Assembly (NCBI GenBank): GCA_013365365.1
Contig: JABVXU010000011.1
Location: 372,001 to 436,000 of the forward strand
Direction: 5' to 3'
Source of the DNA: Cruorifilaria tuberocauda
Lineage: Eukaryota; Nematoda; Chromadorea; Rhabditida; Onchocercidae
DNA: 64,000 bases
Within the stretch, counting starts at the first letter, position 1, and the number at the start of each line of letters is the position of its first letter. The notes under the pieces were generated by a model that worked only from the letters and a program-made list of their open reading frames with translations, did not search any database and was not told the origin of the DNA. The translations under genes were made by a program, and so were the position numbers. Shown piece by piece: positions 13,804-26,788 of the stretch.

Positions 13804-16459
13804 CTATGAATTGAAGCCTTCGAGAATATATTTGAGGCAAAACTGATAAAATTTCCTAAATAAATTTTCCGCCTTATCGTTATAACGATCTTGTAATACT
13901 TCGCTGATCATATGCAAAAATGGTTCTTCCATTAATTGAAATTCACTACCATCCAATCCATTTACCTGTAATAATTGTATGGAAATTATATCACTAAAAA
14001 TTTTGCAATTTATAAAAAACGAAAAAAAGAATGATAAAATCAGTCAAATTTCGAAAGCGTTTTTGTAAAATTTTCGCTTATTGCAAAGGACAAAGTATAA
14101 CAATAATTAATTTAACGACAATTTTTAAAAAATATTTTAAATAGGTTTAAATTGTTATTAATCTCCCAACGCATTCACTACAACCAAAAGCTTACCATTT
14201 CATTTAGCTAAAAGCTAATGATTTCATTTTCAATGAGGATTTTAAATTTTTGAGAAGGAATTTAACAAAAAACTAATCCTCAACTTCTTGTCGTGATTTA
14301 ACTTTTTCTTCATATCATTGTTTTTCACTTTTTATGAAAACCATATTAATTTAAAAAACTAAATTTACCTTAGCCCTATGCATTTTACCGACTGCTGTAA
14401 GTCGTGAACAAGCATCCGAGACGTCTGCTGGTTTTTCTTCAACCGTCGTTATCACATCATCAAATACCTATAAGATAGGAAAACTTAATGTTCTGTCCTT
14501 CAGTTTACCTTTCAGCAAGCCATTAAAGTTACATTATTAAATGCTAACCTTTAAATAATTGGCTGCAACTGTCTCGAAGCCCGGATCCATCGTGGTAGAA
14601 TCCACCGTATCCACATCAATATTTTTCAATTTCGGATATTTTTCCTTGTTATCCGGATTCTGCTTCAAATATCTGCAAACAAAATTTTTATTTATTATTA
14701 ATACTATTATTACTATTGTTGTTATTGCTGTTGTTATTATTATCATTACTGTTATTGCCATTATTTATTACTTTTATTATTTGTTATTATCATCGATATT
14801 ATTACTATTGTTATTGCCATTATTATTCCTGACAAAATACAAAGCAAGCATGCAATAAAATTAATTAAGCTAATTAATTTATTTTCGATGATAAATTAAA
14901 TATTGCAGAGGTGTTAAAGAGCTTCTTAGAAAAGGAGAATGTTTTACAAAGGTGTTCAAATTTAAGTAAAGACAATGAAATTTAATTATCAGTGATTTAA
15001 TGAGACATGAGATATTTAATGAGATATTGTATATAATATTACTAATTAACATTACTCTTATTTATCAACTTCACTTTTCTTTTCTCTCCTTCTAAAATAT
15101 CATGCATAGTTGGATTTATGTTCAAATTATCACTATCTAATAGTTTCTTGATAATCATTTGCTAAACTTTTCGGCGGCAAAATAATCCCAGAAAACAGCT
15201 ATTCTAACAATTCCATAAATTGATTTTTGAGTGGAAAGAGTTCATAAAAAATGTTATAAAATAAATTAAACTTTGTCTTAAAACAAGCGATATGTTTATT
15301 AATAAGTAAGAAATTTCAAATTTAAATTCACTTTGCTTTCTCTGACATATTCACAGATGAAAAGTTATTAACATCTTATCATCGTAATAATTCCAAATTA
15401 TTTTAGTCATTTTGGAACTGTTTACATCGTATTTCAATAAGTCAAAGCATATTTTACAGTGCTTATGAATAATAACTCTGATAGAATTAGAATATTAAAT
15501 GCATAGCTTAGCATTAATTTCACAAATCCAATTTAAAATTCAAAAAAAGAAATGCAATCACTTCTTTCCAACTTTAATGCTGCGCTTGGATTTGTTAAGG
15601 AAAAAGTACTCGAAAGTACCGATAGAGAAAAACGATATATTTTGTTGTTCATTTCGATGAATTGATGTAAAATAAACAGTCAATAAAAAATCATTAGCTA
15701 AAATTTGCTAAGGTTAAAATAGTTTTAGGAATGATAGCAAATTAAAAAATGTTGAAAAACAATAATATCAAAAAAAATAATACAAGATTGAGTAATTTCT
15801 GATATTTGTGACAATAATTTAAAAAGAATGAAATCGCTTCCTAAATATTTGTAATTATGATAATATTCTATAATACAGCGATACTGAAATGCCTATTTGA
15901 CTTAGAAAATTAAAATGATTGCAAATTTCGGGAATAAAATTGTTGGGAATCAATTCGATAATTTTCATTTCCTATAATTTTTATGGAAGAAACTGCATAA
16001 AAATAAAATTTTCAGATTGAATTGCAATCTCCTTTAGGTTCAAGCATTTGCAAGCCCTTTTCAAATATTCCTATTATATAGAAATACATATTGGAATCCT
16101 TACAGGTATATCACACCGTACATGATAGCATGTATTGCAAATTGATAAACATATATTGAAGTATACATGATTAATTTGAAATTTCAAATGAAAAATCCAA
16201 TTGAGTTTGCCATTGGTAATTTCAAAATTTCCAACAAAATATTATGATTTTAAAATACCAACTTAGCAAACATCATTTTGGCACAATCATGTTCATTTCG
16301 TCTTACGGTTTTCCAGTAGTTCTTTAGTGTGAATAATTCCCGAAAATTCGGGTATGGTAACCGTGGATCCACTTTTGGCTGCTCATCGTTTTCAACTCCG
16401 GCATCACCACCAGCACCACCAGCTAAACCACGCGATTGCACACTACTTCCCGAACCCAT
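13804..16459 (-). CDS. globin, isoform A (myristoylation-type N terminus)
   Basis: Exons 16263-16459, 14549-14672, 14369-14467 and 13804-13965, giving 193 residues. The start MGSGSSVQS has Gly2 and Ser6, matching the MGxxxS/T N-myristoylation consensus. It is followed by a glycine-rich segment and the A/B helices (FRELFTLKNYWKTV). The shared exons encode YLKQNPDNKEKYPK, FETVAANYLKVFDDVI (E helix), and RLTAVGKMHRAK with the likely proximal haem His at residue 137. The G/H helices then run from FQLMEEPFLHM to KYILEGFNS. Three residues after the E-helix Phe, where globins usually have the distal His or Gln, stands Val101 (alignment by eye). The exon 1 donor (AA/GTTGGT) is phase 2, the same phase as the alternative first exon at 18619-18809. 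Some C. elegans globins, such as GLB-26, are reported as myristoylated. Oxygen storage, redox sensing or signalling cannot be told apart. Confidence 0.85.
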
Positions 16460-18809
16460 AAAGTTCTTGATAAGGTTAAGCAACGGATAGTTTCAAACAT
16501 CAGTCGGCTTTACAATTCTCCATTACCATCAGATCTTTTGTATTTATCACCAAAAACTACAACATTATTCAGTTTATGCAAGAACAGCTAATGGAACAAT
16601 CAACGTATGGTCAACCTTTTGTGGAGATGAATTTAAGAAATAGTAATATCTGGAATTATCAGGGGAATCAGTTGTTATCAGTTATTCGATCGAAGAAGAA
16701 AAAATAGAAAGCATGCGAGAATGATTACTGTCCTTTCTTTTTCTTCTTTTTTTATGCTAAAAATATAAATTTAGTATGAAATTAATTTATTAATGTTGTT
16801 AGAATAAAAAGTCATAAGTTTGACAGTTCATGAAAAAATAATTAGTAAGTTTCAATGAACAGAAGAATATTACTTTATCGATTTTGATAATTCAATAACT
16901 GAAGAATTTAGTAATGAAATGATTTCGGCTTTAAGTATTTTGTTTAGTTAAGTAATTGATTTGATCATTTAACAATCATTACTGACTGATTGCATTTAGC
17001 AGTGACTAATCGATTATTCAGTAATTTAAGTGATTAACAGTGAGGAATAGTAATATCAATTGGCTTCGAAGAATTGTGGATGAATAAATGTGAAGAAAGA
17101 AAGGTAGAAAGAATTATTTAGGTACTGGAAACTTTTCCAGTAGCTGTCATGACAACCACTTTGTCTCTTCCTCTTTTGCCCTTTTCACTTCTTCTCTCGA
17201 ATTCTTATCACACTGATTATATCTTTACCAGCTTCATGACATATTTCCTTTATCTTCTTTCCCTTTCTCTTCCACTAAAGAAAGCATATTATTCAGTTTT
17301 ATATTATTATCATTATATTATCATCATCTCATTTTACATTATTATCATTATCATTATTACAATTATTAGTTGTCAATTTTGTACTGATAAGAAAGAGTGA
17401 TTATGGCGAGAAATATTTGGTGCTAACTTCAAGATGGCTATTAGCAAATAAAATGAGAGAGAAGAAGAGATTAAAAGTGGACAATTTATGATTAAATGAG
17501 TAAGTAATTACAAAAAAGTTTCTTTAAAAGACAAAGTAAAAAATGCAAATATTCTTTCACTTTTAAAATTCCAAATTGAAATCTCAACTTCTTAAACAAT
17601 TACTCGTTTACCTCTAATATTCATCGCTTAATAATTATAACTTTCAAGGAAATGAATTGCAGTTTTGAACAATATAAAATTTCTTTCTTTTTATCTTCAA
17701 AAAAGCTTTATTTCTAACCAAAATTCAAATTAATGCTTAAGTTACTTTCAAAAAGAAATATTCGCTATATTATCCGTTTTATCGTCAAAAAAACTCTCTT
17801 TTCGTTAGATTTTAAATTAAAATGCTGAGAATTTCCACCCAATAAGTTTGCATAATAAGTAATTGTAAGCCATGAAAAGTATTGAGATAATGACGCAAGC
17901 CTATTTCAATTCCCTTAAGAGATAATGGAAATCTGATTCATTCGAAAATTTTGAGGATTTCCAGTCATTATAACACTATGCATTAAAATGTGATAGTGAT
18001 AGCAATTGCAATAGTAATAACAAATAACAATAATAATACTAAGAATAATAAATTAATTAATTGATGCAGTAACGAACTAATTAGATCGGAAGTATTCATG
18101 AAGAAAAGATGAAATAAGCTAAGTAATTTCTTCAATAATATCACCTATTAATTTTATTTATTTATTTATTTAAACCGACAACGTTAATGTATTTGAAAGG
18201 AAAAAAATTCATTTCCTTAAAGAAATTTTCCAATATTCGTTACTTTTTAGTGATTATTTACAACAAATAATATTAGTACTGACTATTTTGTTAGTAACTT
18301 TGAAAAATCAATTTCCGAATTGAAAAACATTTATTATCCGATTTTTCACACGTGTGGAAAACTTAGCTCAGGTTTTTCCTTTTTCACGTTGTTTATAAAA
18401 CCTAAAATGAATTGAGCAAAATTTTCACACGTATGGAAAACCATACCTCTTTTTTATATATTGTGTAAAATTCTAAAAACGAGAAAAATACGGGAGATTA
18501 TGAAGAATTGTCTGTTCTTAGTTTAACTACATCTTTTTATTGTTAACACACTAATATTTTTTATCAAGATTTGTTTAAATCTTTCGTTAATTAAAATTAT
18601 CATTTGAAAATTGTCAACCTTTGGAACATTATCACAGCAGCTTGCATTTTTTTGCGATCCACTGCTTTCCAGTAATTTTTCAGCGTAAAAAAGTCGCGAT
18701 AGGTATAAAGACCGATCCGTTCGTCGAGTTGTTTGATTGGTTCCGAATTCGGCGGAGGTAGCGCCGACTGTTTATCTTTTTTATGTTTTAGCTTTTTGAA
18801 CACAGCCAT
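13804..18809 (-). CDS. globin, isoform B (alternative first exon)
   Basis: The alternative first exon 18619-18809 joins the same three downstream exons as isoform A (14549-14672, 14369-14467, 13804-13965), giving 191 residues. It starts MAVFKKLKHKKDKQ, which is lysine-rich and lacks Gly2, and encodes its own A/B helix copy (YRDFFTLKNYWKAVDRKK). That copy is clearly homologous to the exon at 16263-16459, sharing the FTLKNYWK core. Its donor (AG/GTTGAC) is also phase 2, so both first exons restore the same codon frame before YLKQNPDNK. The proximal His is residue 135. A good 3' splice site (TTTCAG) lies at 18843-18849, about 33 bases upstream of the ATG; it may be a spliced-leader acceptor or the end of a 5' UTR intron. 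Including both first exons in one mRNA would duplicate the A/B helices and is unlikely. Confidence 0.78.
14686..14826. repeat. ATT/GTT-rich microsatellite in globin intron
   Basis: Imperfect TTA and TTG trinucleotide runs in the intron just upstream of the shared globin exon 2. Confidence 0.7.
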
Positions 18810-19479
18810 TTGGATTAGAATGAGATTCAAAATTTAACACTCCTGAAAGTAATAATCTATTTAGTAGTCTTAAAATGAAATCAAATTAAAACAAAATTGA
18901 ATAAATAAGGAGAAAAAAATGAAAATCTACGGATTGAACTCATATAAAAAGTTGCAATGCAAACTTTTAAAATTCACTTCCAAACAAAGTAACAATTTTT
19001 ATGCTTGAAGGCTATATGCTCTATTGTTGTCTCTAAGAAATGATGCGGAATTACTGGGAAGTTTGAAAACAATTCTATCTAATAATTCTACTTATTCATT
19101 ATTTCGATTTAAAAATGAGAGTGATAAATTATTATCATAATTTAATATTTAAATGATATCCTTTGTTGTTTAAAAAGTGCATTTCCAAATTATCAATGAA
19201 AGAAAAGGAGGGAATGAAGGAATTTCCAATTCAGTTGTAACTTCAAGAATGACAAAGTAACGCTGAAAAATTATTCACTAAATTTCTTTTGATTGTATAG
19301 CAAAAATTTATTGATTAATTCCTGAATTGTTAACATTAACATGAACAAAATGATAATATATTAACTGATCAAAGCTATCAAATTCATTTATTTGTTATCA
19401 ATGAAAAAGTGAAAAAAAGGAAATTTTGCAGGAAAGGGAAATTTCGTTTTCATGCAAATTGAATTTTCCCTTTCCCAAT

Positions 19480-19523
19480 GAGAGAGAGAGAAAGAGAAAG
19501 AGAGAGGGAGAGAGAGAGAGAGA
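19480..19523. repeat. GA microsatellite
   Basis: Imperfect (GA)n with AAAG and GGGAG interruptions. It generates three overlapping spurious open frames on the minus strand. Confidence 0.9.
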
Positions 19524-19965
19524 TGAAAGAGCACGGATTGCTGTTGACGTCTTTTCTGTTTTCCCAAACGTTTGCATTGACGAATAATTGCGATGCAAAC
19601 GGAAGGCAAAACAAAATACGAGAAATAGGAAAAATGTTTTGATTGATTTCTCGATCAATTCGTTTCGGTTTTTTAACCCAAAAAATTTTTTTTGACAAAA
19701 GAAAAACATTCAAACTATTCATCGAACATTTGAAAGGTTAAAACATAAACCATAAATTAAAATTTTAGTCAACGCACTTCCATAGTGACAAAAATAAAAA
19801 AAAATTTTAATCTTTCATTCATTTTTATTTTAGCGCAATTTTAGATACTTTGGCTTAATTCGTTCTGCTTCTTCCTAATTTTTCTCATTTTTCAATTGAA
19901 TGTTTTTGTTTTGGTACTGAAAATTTGCGAATTTATTCTTTAAGTAGTAATAACAATTAACCATA

Positions 19966-20121
19966 ACAATAATAATATTAATAATAATAGATAACAACAA
20001 CAAATACCAAAATAAATAGTAATATATTAAATAGTAATAATAATAATGCTAATAATTAATAATAATAATAATAATTGATAATAATAATTATTATTATAAT
20101 AATAATAGTAATAATAATGAT
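19966..20121. repeat. AAT/ATT microsatellite
   Basis: Long degenerate (AAT)n that switches to (TTA)n near 20089 and back, so part of it can fold on itself. Confidence 0.85.
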
Positions 20122-20842
20122 AGGTTAAAATTATAGCACTCTTGTAGGATTGCAACAAATCATATTAAGAAGCTCATAACTTATGGATCGAGCCAATAAT
20201 TCTAAGTCAGCCGCAATCACGGGAGGAATTGACCGAGTAAACAAGAGAAATGAAATTTTCAAAATTGATTCGAAATGTAAAATATGAGGCAAATATGATG
20301 AATTAGAAAGATTTCGAAATTTCTCAACAATTCAAATTGAGCCAATAATCTGTGATGGAAACTTGTAAACAAATGATTTTATTTGATAATGATATGATTT
20401 TATGACAGTGATAAAGATAAAATTTTCAATTCTAGCGGACGTTTGCCCATGTATAATTTTTATTTGATTTCATTTAAACAATAAGTAAACTTTTCCGTTG
20501 TTTTGGGAAAGATTTTGGACTTTGAAAATAAAATGAAATTATCAATCATTATAGCTGAGGCATACTGAAGGGAATTTTTTAATCAGAAGAAAGGTATGTT
20601 TTTGTTTTCTCCTTTCTTTTATAAAAGGAAAATTGATAATATAATTTTTGTAGTACTCTATGGAAATTGAGGGAAAAAGCTATGAGATTTGTCTATTTAC
20701 TGCTCACTTATATGTCTTTGGGTCATAAAAAGTTAGCAACTTTCTGAAAATTTCGCTACCAAAGATAGATAAAATATATTGTAAGTAAAAGTAAGCATTT
20801 CTATAGTAAACATATTGCTTCTTCTCTCCATCTCATCCTCTT

Positions 20843-20870
20843 CCTCTCTCTCTCTCTCTCTCTCTCTTTC
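20843..20870. repeat. CT microsatellite
   Basis: (CT)n about 26 bases long, flanked by further pyrimidine-rich sequence. Confidence 0.9.
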
Positions 20871-23834
20871 TTCTTCTCTTTCCCTTCCTATCTTAGTAGC
20901 ACTCAAAATTAAAGCGAAAAATGTTCCCGAAAATTTCCAATTCTTTCGTCTTTCGACTAATCAAAGGCTTTAGTTCTTAGCTTAAAATGATATACATTCC
21001 ATTAAGCTTACGAGATTTCAACAACTAACCAAACCATTCCCGAAAAAAGAAAATTCATAAATCCATAAAGATAATTAATGAAAACAAAAACCAATTGCTA
21101 GAACCTGTTTATTACTATTTCCTCCTCCATTCTTCTGTTTGTAGTTGAGTAACTTAATTTTAATGAAATATATGAAGCGAAAATGAAGGAGTGGGAAATT
21201 ATTGATTTTACTCAGGAATTAGTAGGAGGAAATAAAGAAAATTCTATAGTCTTTTTGATTTAAGTATTTGATAACAAATATCAAAATTCAAAAAATCAAT
21301 TCAGTTGGAATAGACATAAAATAAAATTTGGTCGGAAGACATTAGCGACACTTTTTCCTTTAGGAGAATATGATCAAAATATGACTTTTGCTTATTTGGG
21401 TAAGCTTTTTAGCTTCTACATTTATTTGAACTCATTTGTGCTAACTTTACTGATTTACTTATTTATTTACACATTTAATAATTTGTATGAATTACATTAT
21501 CTTTTTTTGGACAAAAACGATCAAAATTCTATGAAAAATAGATTTATAATGGCTTCGAAAAATAACTTTTATTCTATTTCTTCGCCACAATTAGTTGAAA
21601 TCTTTTTTCGTTTTTTTTTGAAATTCTTTTTTAAATAAATAAATTTGAATAAACTGAAAGGAAAGAAATCATCGCGCATACAAACAAATAATTCTATTCA
21701 GCATTCAGTGAGACGAACTTTCCTTTTTTTGGATTAGCTAGAGTTTTATGTTTAAAATCGATAATAAATATTTGTCCAAATAAATTCCTCTCATTTCCTT
21801 TCCTTTTCCTTCTCCTTTCTTCAAAATTGAACACGAAAGTGAGAAAAGTTGTTGGGCTTAACAATTCTGTTCATTGTTTTAGCCGTAAAATTTCGTAACT
21901 TCGAGAAGTTAATTAGTGCCTATTAGAATGAATAGATTTTCAAGAAATTTGGAATTCCTGGATAAACAATTACATGAAATTGATGATGAGTGCCTTGCTA
22001 ACGAATTATGCTAAAATCAGCTGCTAAGAGGAATAGACATTTCAGAGGGAAATCATTAAGATGAATGAGATAAGAGGTGATAAAGTTAGAGATATCGGAG
22101 AAAAAGAAATAATTTCGAAATGATCAGGAATTGAGAACTTACCTCAAACTGATAGAATTATCAAAATTATATAGTAATTCGATAGATTCTTCGATAGCTT
22201 AATTAATTAATTGGTCGATTTATTTTCATGACTGACAACAATTTCTGGTTGAATTTGATGGAAAAAAACCATGATACTAGTGCTGTTATCAGTCGATTTC
22301 ACGCCACCCACATTTAATTATTCTTAGAATTTCCATTTTTTATTGATGATCATTTTCAACAGAACAAATTTAATGAATTACATTTAATGTATTGATTGAA
22401 TAAAAAAATAATGCTCTCCATTCTCCAAAATAGTGCTAATCTATAAAATTTAGTTAATCGATTATATTCTTCCAATTCAACTTCTTAAAATTTACTTTTA
22501 AGTTATTAAATAGAATTTCCATTTCCATCTAGAATGATCCGTTCTCTTTTTCGCCATCAATCCTTCGGTCGATCTTGTCCAGGCGATGAGTCAAATGCTA
22601 AATCATTTATAGTAACAAGCAAGGAACAGAGGGAAATCCTAACAAGCACCGATATTGTTTCATCTATCAGTGGAGGAGTTCGATAGAAGATTATTTCTCC
22701 CCCGCTATTTCCTCTTCTTCCTTCTTCCTTCTCTCTCCTCTCTTCACTCTTCCACTTCAACATTTTCGAAACTTTTGAGAAGTGTTAGTAAACAATAATC
22801 AGCTCACATCACATGTTAATATTTTCCGTGTTGCATGAGGTGTATAGAGAAAACTAAATTGCATAGATTAGCTCAGATCAGTTCAGATCAGTCTAATTCA
22901 TATTTAAAATGAATAGATCAATAGGAATCGACTTACTGTTTCTCGGTATTTGTAATCAAAATTTTATTGAAGTAATTTGCCTCAATGAATTGAATAAAGG
23001 GAAAAGAAACAATCGAAAAAAAAGAGACGAACTGAAAAAGAAAAAGAAATTCGATCAGAGAAAAATTACGAAAATTAAAGAGGTAATTTACATGTACGAT
23101 AATTGACATTTTATGTTAAACTAATCAGATTTTCAATCAATTTTAAGAAAAGAGTATTCTGAAATGATATTTCTTCATTTCAGCTTCACTGGTAAATCGT
23201 AAATCGATTTATTTAATCTTGTACTAGAAATAATTTGATATGTCCTAATAGTTTAACTATATATTTCCTAATTATTAATCTCAAATTAGAATTTGAAATT
23301 AATAAGGAATATTTAGAAATAAATTAGAAATTTTGTTCCTTTAATATATACCAAAAAGTAATATTTATTTACTTATTTATTCATTCTAAAAAATTTAAGC
23401 AAAAATTATTTTCTTTATTTCAATTAAAATATTGAATATAATCTAAACTGGAACGAATTTATTTTTCAATATCGAATGCCTCTCCTCATTTATTCTTTCT
23501 AAAAATAGTGAATTTCGTTACCAAATTGTGAGATAATTTTAAAATTATTATTATTAAATCTAGTTAATATAATAATTTGAGTTAATATAAATTACTACTA
23601 ATTAATATAACTACACACATAAGTGAAAATTGTATTTTTTCATTACCTGTCTCTAACCTTTCCATTTTTTTTGGCTATAGAACTGATTTAAAATTTATCA
23701 AATGTAAAAGTTATACTATCTAAAATTTACAGTAAACTGAAAAAGGGAGAAAAAGGAAATAACAAAGTCATTGCTTATTGATATAATTTGCGAAGTAATC
23801 ACTGAAATAATTTTTGAAATAAGTAAATTTAGAA

Positions 23835-24098
23835 ATGGAACCAAAGGAAGCAATCAATGAACTGAAAATGAATGAGGAAGAGGTGGAGAGTGATAAACTT
23901 TCTGATATCAAAGGCTGTTTATCAAGCATTGATTATCGCAAGCTGCTGAATGATTGTCTTCTCAATAATAATTATTTCATATCTCAACTGAATGATATAT
24001 TATTAATAGCAGTAGCAATAAGAGCAATAATAATTACTTTTATCCTAATAAATTTAAATATTAATACCAAATTCTCATTGCAAAATTATTGGAATTAA
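23835..24098 (+). CDS. possible small tail-anchored ORF (doubtful)
   Basis: An 87-codon open frame starting MEPKEAINELKMNEEEVE. The first half is acidic and helix-like, and residues about 54-75 (DILLIAVAIRAIIITFILI) would form one membrane segment. No family is recognised. It stands alone in 8 kb of gene-poor DNA, with no clear promoter or splice partner. AT-rich DNA often yields hydrophobic frames by chance, so this is a candidate only. Confidence 0.2.
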   Translation: MEPKEAINELKMNEEEVESDKLSDIKGCLSSIDYRKLLNDCLLNNNYFISQLNDILLIAVAIRAIIITFILINLNINTKFSLQNYWN

Positions 24099-24627
24099 TT
24101 TTATTTCAAAATATCACATATCACATTAATCAATCAATTAATTAATTAAATTATTCAAGTTCTTAAGAAAAAAAGGAGAAAAGGAATAATTTAAATAAAT
24201 TTTGTTCAAGGAGTGTTTTTATTTTTTATAAAAGCATTTATATTAGCATAACCTCATCCTGAATTTCATCTCATTTATTTGCCTCTTTTTCGATTTAATT
24301 AAATTTATTTCAATTTTTTTTCTTTTTTCCTCTTTATCAATCATTATTTGACCGTTGTTGTTTTTGGGTGTGATTAAATTTTTTTCTTTTTCATTCTCCC
24401 ACTTACTTAGTTGTTGCAGCTCGTAGATATAATTTAATTTGTCTAAAATTTTTTCCCTTATTCTCTTGCTGTTTGTGTATTTTTACTTATGCACTGATAA
24501 TAATTAATAATTTTATTAGCAAAACAGCAGCCACAAACTAAACATTAGCATAGACTTTACTTGTACTTTAGATTTCAAAAACTGCTGGTAAGCATTTTTT
24601 ACATCCTTAAAAACAATTTTTTGCAAA

Positions 24628-24786
24628 ATGGGAAGAATCGAGCTTATTTTCCTGTTGAAGTTGACCTTAAAATGTCATCACTTCTTGAACAAATGTGATG
24701 TGCGACAAGCTGAATCATATCAGATAATCGGCAATAACATCATCACTGGCTGGAGAAATGAACAGGAAACCGGAACTGTTTATTGA
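24628..24786 (+). CDS. possible short secreted ORF (doubtful)
   Basis: A 52-codon open frame, MGRIELIFLLKLTLKCHHF onward, whose start resembles a short signal peptide. No recognised family. It could be a first exon or chance. Composition is slightly less AT-rich than the surroundings. Confidence 0.15.
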   Translation: MGRIELIFLLKLTLKCHHFLNKCDVRQAESYQIIGNNIITGWRNEQETGTVY

Positions 24787-26386
24787 TATGTCGCTATCAC
24801 AACTCTCTGAATCTTGGCCAAATATAATATGCCCAGCGAATTAATGAAATGATCAAAAACTAAGAATATTTGATGACTGATGAATTATCTATCCTTTTGG
24901 AAGCTCTCGTTGCTTTTACGAAACTTTTAAAAATTTGTCAACTAAATGCTTTATTAATGCCGCAGTTATGGTTTTACTGTTTGATAAATCATTCATTTTA
25001 AGACCAGAAATAAAGAGTAAAAATAAGTTAATTCGAATTCGTTTTTGCTTATTGTGTATTATTTCTTGGTAAAAATAATCACTCAAATTATATAATTTAA
25101 GGAAGTTGCATAATATAATGTTTAGTAATTCATAAACTATTCTAACACAATAATTACGTTTTGTTGACAGATATTTTAATAGTTGCTGTGAGTGAGTTCG
25201 AAAGCAAAGTGTCGAAATTGTTAGTTTAAAATTGAAAGCTTTCAGCGGAATACTTCATAGTCAATATCAAGCACAAAATTGAAGCCATCAAAAATACGTG
25301 ACTCATCTTTCAACAAATCGGCATTTCGCTTGTTATAATAACAAAAACAATCACCGAAGAATTTAAATGATTTAATTTCAAACGTACCATAGGTGTGAGA
25401 GAATCTAAGAGACATTCATTTCCACTCCTTACCATTCCACATTCTCTCAACTTCTTAATCTTTACCCTTTCTTGTACTATTTCCTACTATTTTTTCTGCC
25501 ACTATGTTTTATTTTTCCCTTTTCTAATTCAATACAAATTTAAAATTATTTATTACAGTTAAAATCTGACAATAATAGTAATTTGATCTTTCTTTCAATC
25601 TCACATTCTTTATATCAAACTTACGAAGTCTGGCTTATTTAGCAGGAAGAAGGAAAGATAGAAAGATTTACTCATTATAATAGAAGTATAAAGATATATT
25701 ACTTTAAGCCAATGTTTATGTGGAGATTTGTCAGAGATAATGGTTAAGATAAAGAATGACATGATTCTTCATAATCACCTTCGTCATCAATCAAAGACCA
25801 GGCAAATAGAAGCCAAGAAACGAGATGAATGAAAAACTGATTGGATTCTTTTTTAGGATTGTTGACAGAAGTTTAAACAAGAACAATATATTTTGATTTT
25901 AAAAATTTCCAATATAAATATAAAAGGATTTGAAAGATTGATGAATAAAAAGTGCTATAATGGTTAAAGGATAAAGCAAAAAAATACCATAATAATTTTT
26001 TCTTCCAACAGTAATTTTAAAATTTGCATTAAAAATGATCTGCATACTGCAGTCATTTTCCGGACTCTATTGTTGTTCTCTTTTTCCCAATAATTTTATC
26101 GTGAAAAATAATAAGCGAAATTCTTACATGAAACAAATACTTCTGCAAAAATTGCCAGTCACGTAACCGGAATATCTGAAGTGAACTCAAACAATTTAAA
26201 ACTTGATAAAGATGTGACTCAGCTCATAGTTTATCAGTCAAGTGATCGCTTGACTGATGTGAAATCTCTATCACAGTGGCTGAAGATACGCCCATCACAT
26301 CAGCAAAGTGCATATTTCAATGACTTAAAAAATTTTTTTCATTTATTTGACCATGTAAATTAATGAAACCTTATAGTTAATGAAAA
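24787..26386. other. intergenic, nothing clear
   Basis: AT-rich DNA. A 10-base-arm hairpin (ATCAGTCAAG, spacer TGATCG, CTTGACTGAT) lies at 26236-26261. A 60-codon frame at 26181-26363 has no recognisable content. Confidence 0.4.
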
Positions 26387-26788
26387 TTGAAATCTATTAT
26401 ATTATATTTCACCTGCAAAATCAAAATGTTGGAAACTTCACTTCAAATTTTTAATTTTAATGATGAAATATTTCAATGGAAGAATCAGTTTTTTATCACC
26501 GTTAAGAATAATGTACAAAATAAGTCACGAAGGAATTCCTTACACTGCATTATTCAGTTACAAAGAAAAATCACAGCAAAAATTCCTGGAACTATGGACT
26601 TTCCAGCCGAATTTAAATTTGACTGGAAATTTGGTCAAGAAGTTCTCTTGAAAACTGAAGAAAAAACCTACTCATTTATAGAATCTCTTTTTAATCAAAA
26701 CATAGTTTCAGGAAACAGATATAAATATAAGGGATGTCATTATACAAAAAAACATAAATCAACGGATAAAGAAAGAAATTTAGATTGA
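26387..26788 (+). CDS. 133-codon ORF of unknown status
   Basis: One of the longest uninterrupted frames in the window outside known genes. A second frame (26460-26651) overlaps it. The protein is Lys/Phe-rich without signal peptide, membrane segment or known motif; an internal Met at codon 14 (MLETSLQIF) is an equally good start. No homologue is recognised. It could be a lineage-specific gene, a fragment of one, or chance. Confidence 0.2.
   Translation: MKSIILYFTCKIKMLETSLQIFNFNDEIFQWKNQFFITVKNNVQNKSRRNSLHCIIQLQRKITAKIPGTMDFPAEFKFDWKFGQEVLLKTEEKTYSFIESLFNQNIVSGNRYKYKGCHYTKKHKSTDKERNLD

Larger units (their letters stand above)
18844..23834. other. gene-poor intergenic DNA upstream of the globin gene
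   Basis: About 5 kb with no supported gene on either strand. It contains several microsatellites, listed separately. Open frames here come from low-complexity GA/CT or AT runs. Confidence 0.5.

Noticed and set aside
19388..19722. Three overlapping minus-strand frames of 73-103 codons
   Set aside because: They share Ser/Leu/Phe runs produced by the GA microsatellite in different frames; low-complexity artefact.
23237..23260. TGATATGTCC resembling the miR-50 seed
   Set aside because: No hairpin partner within 100 bases.
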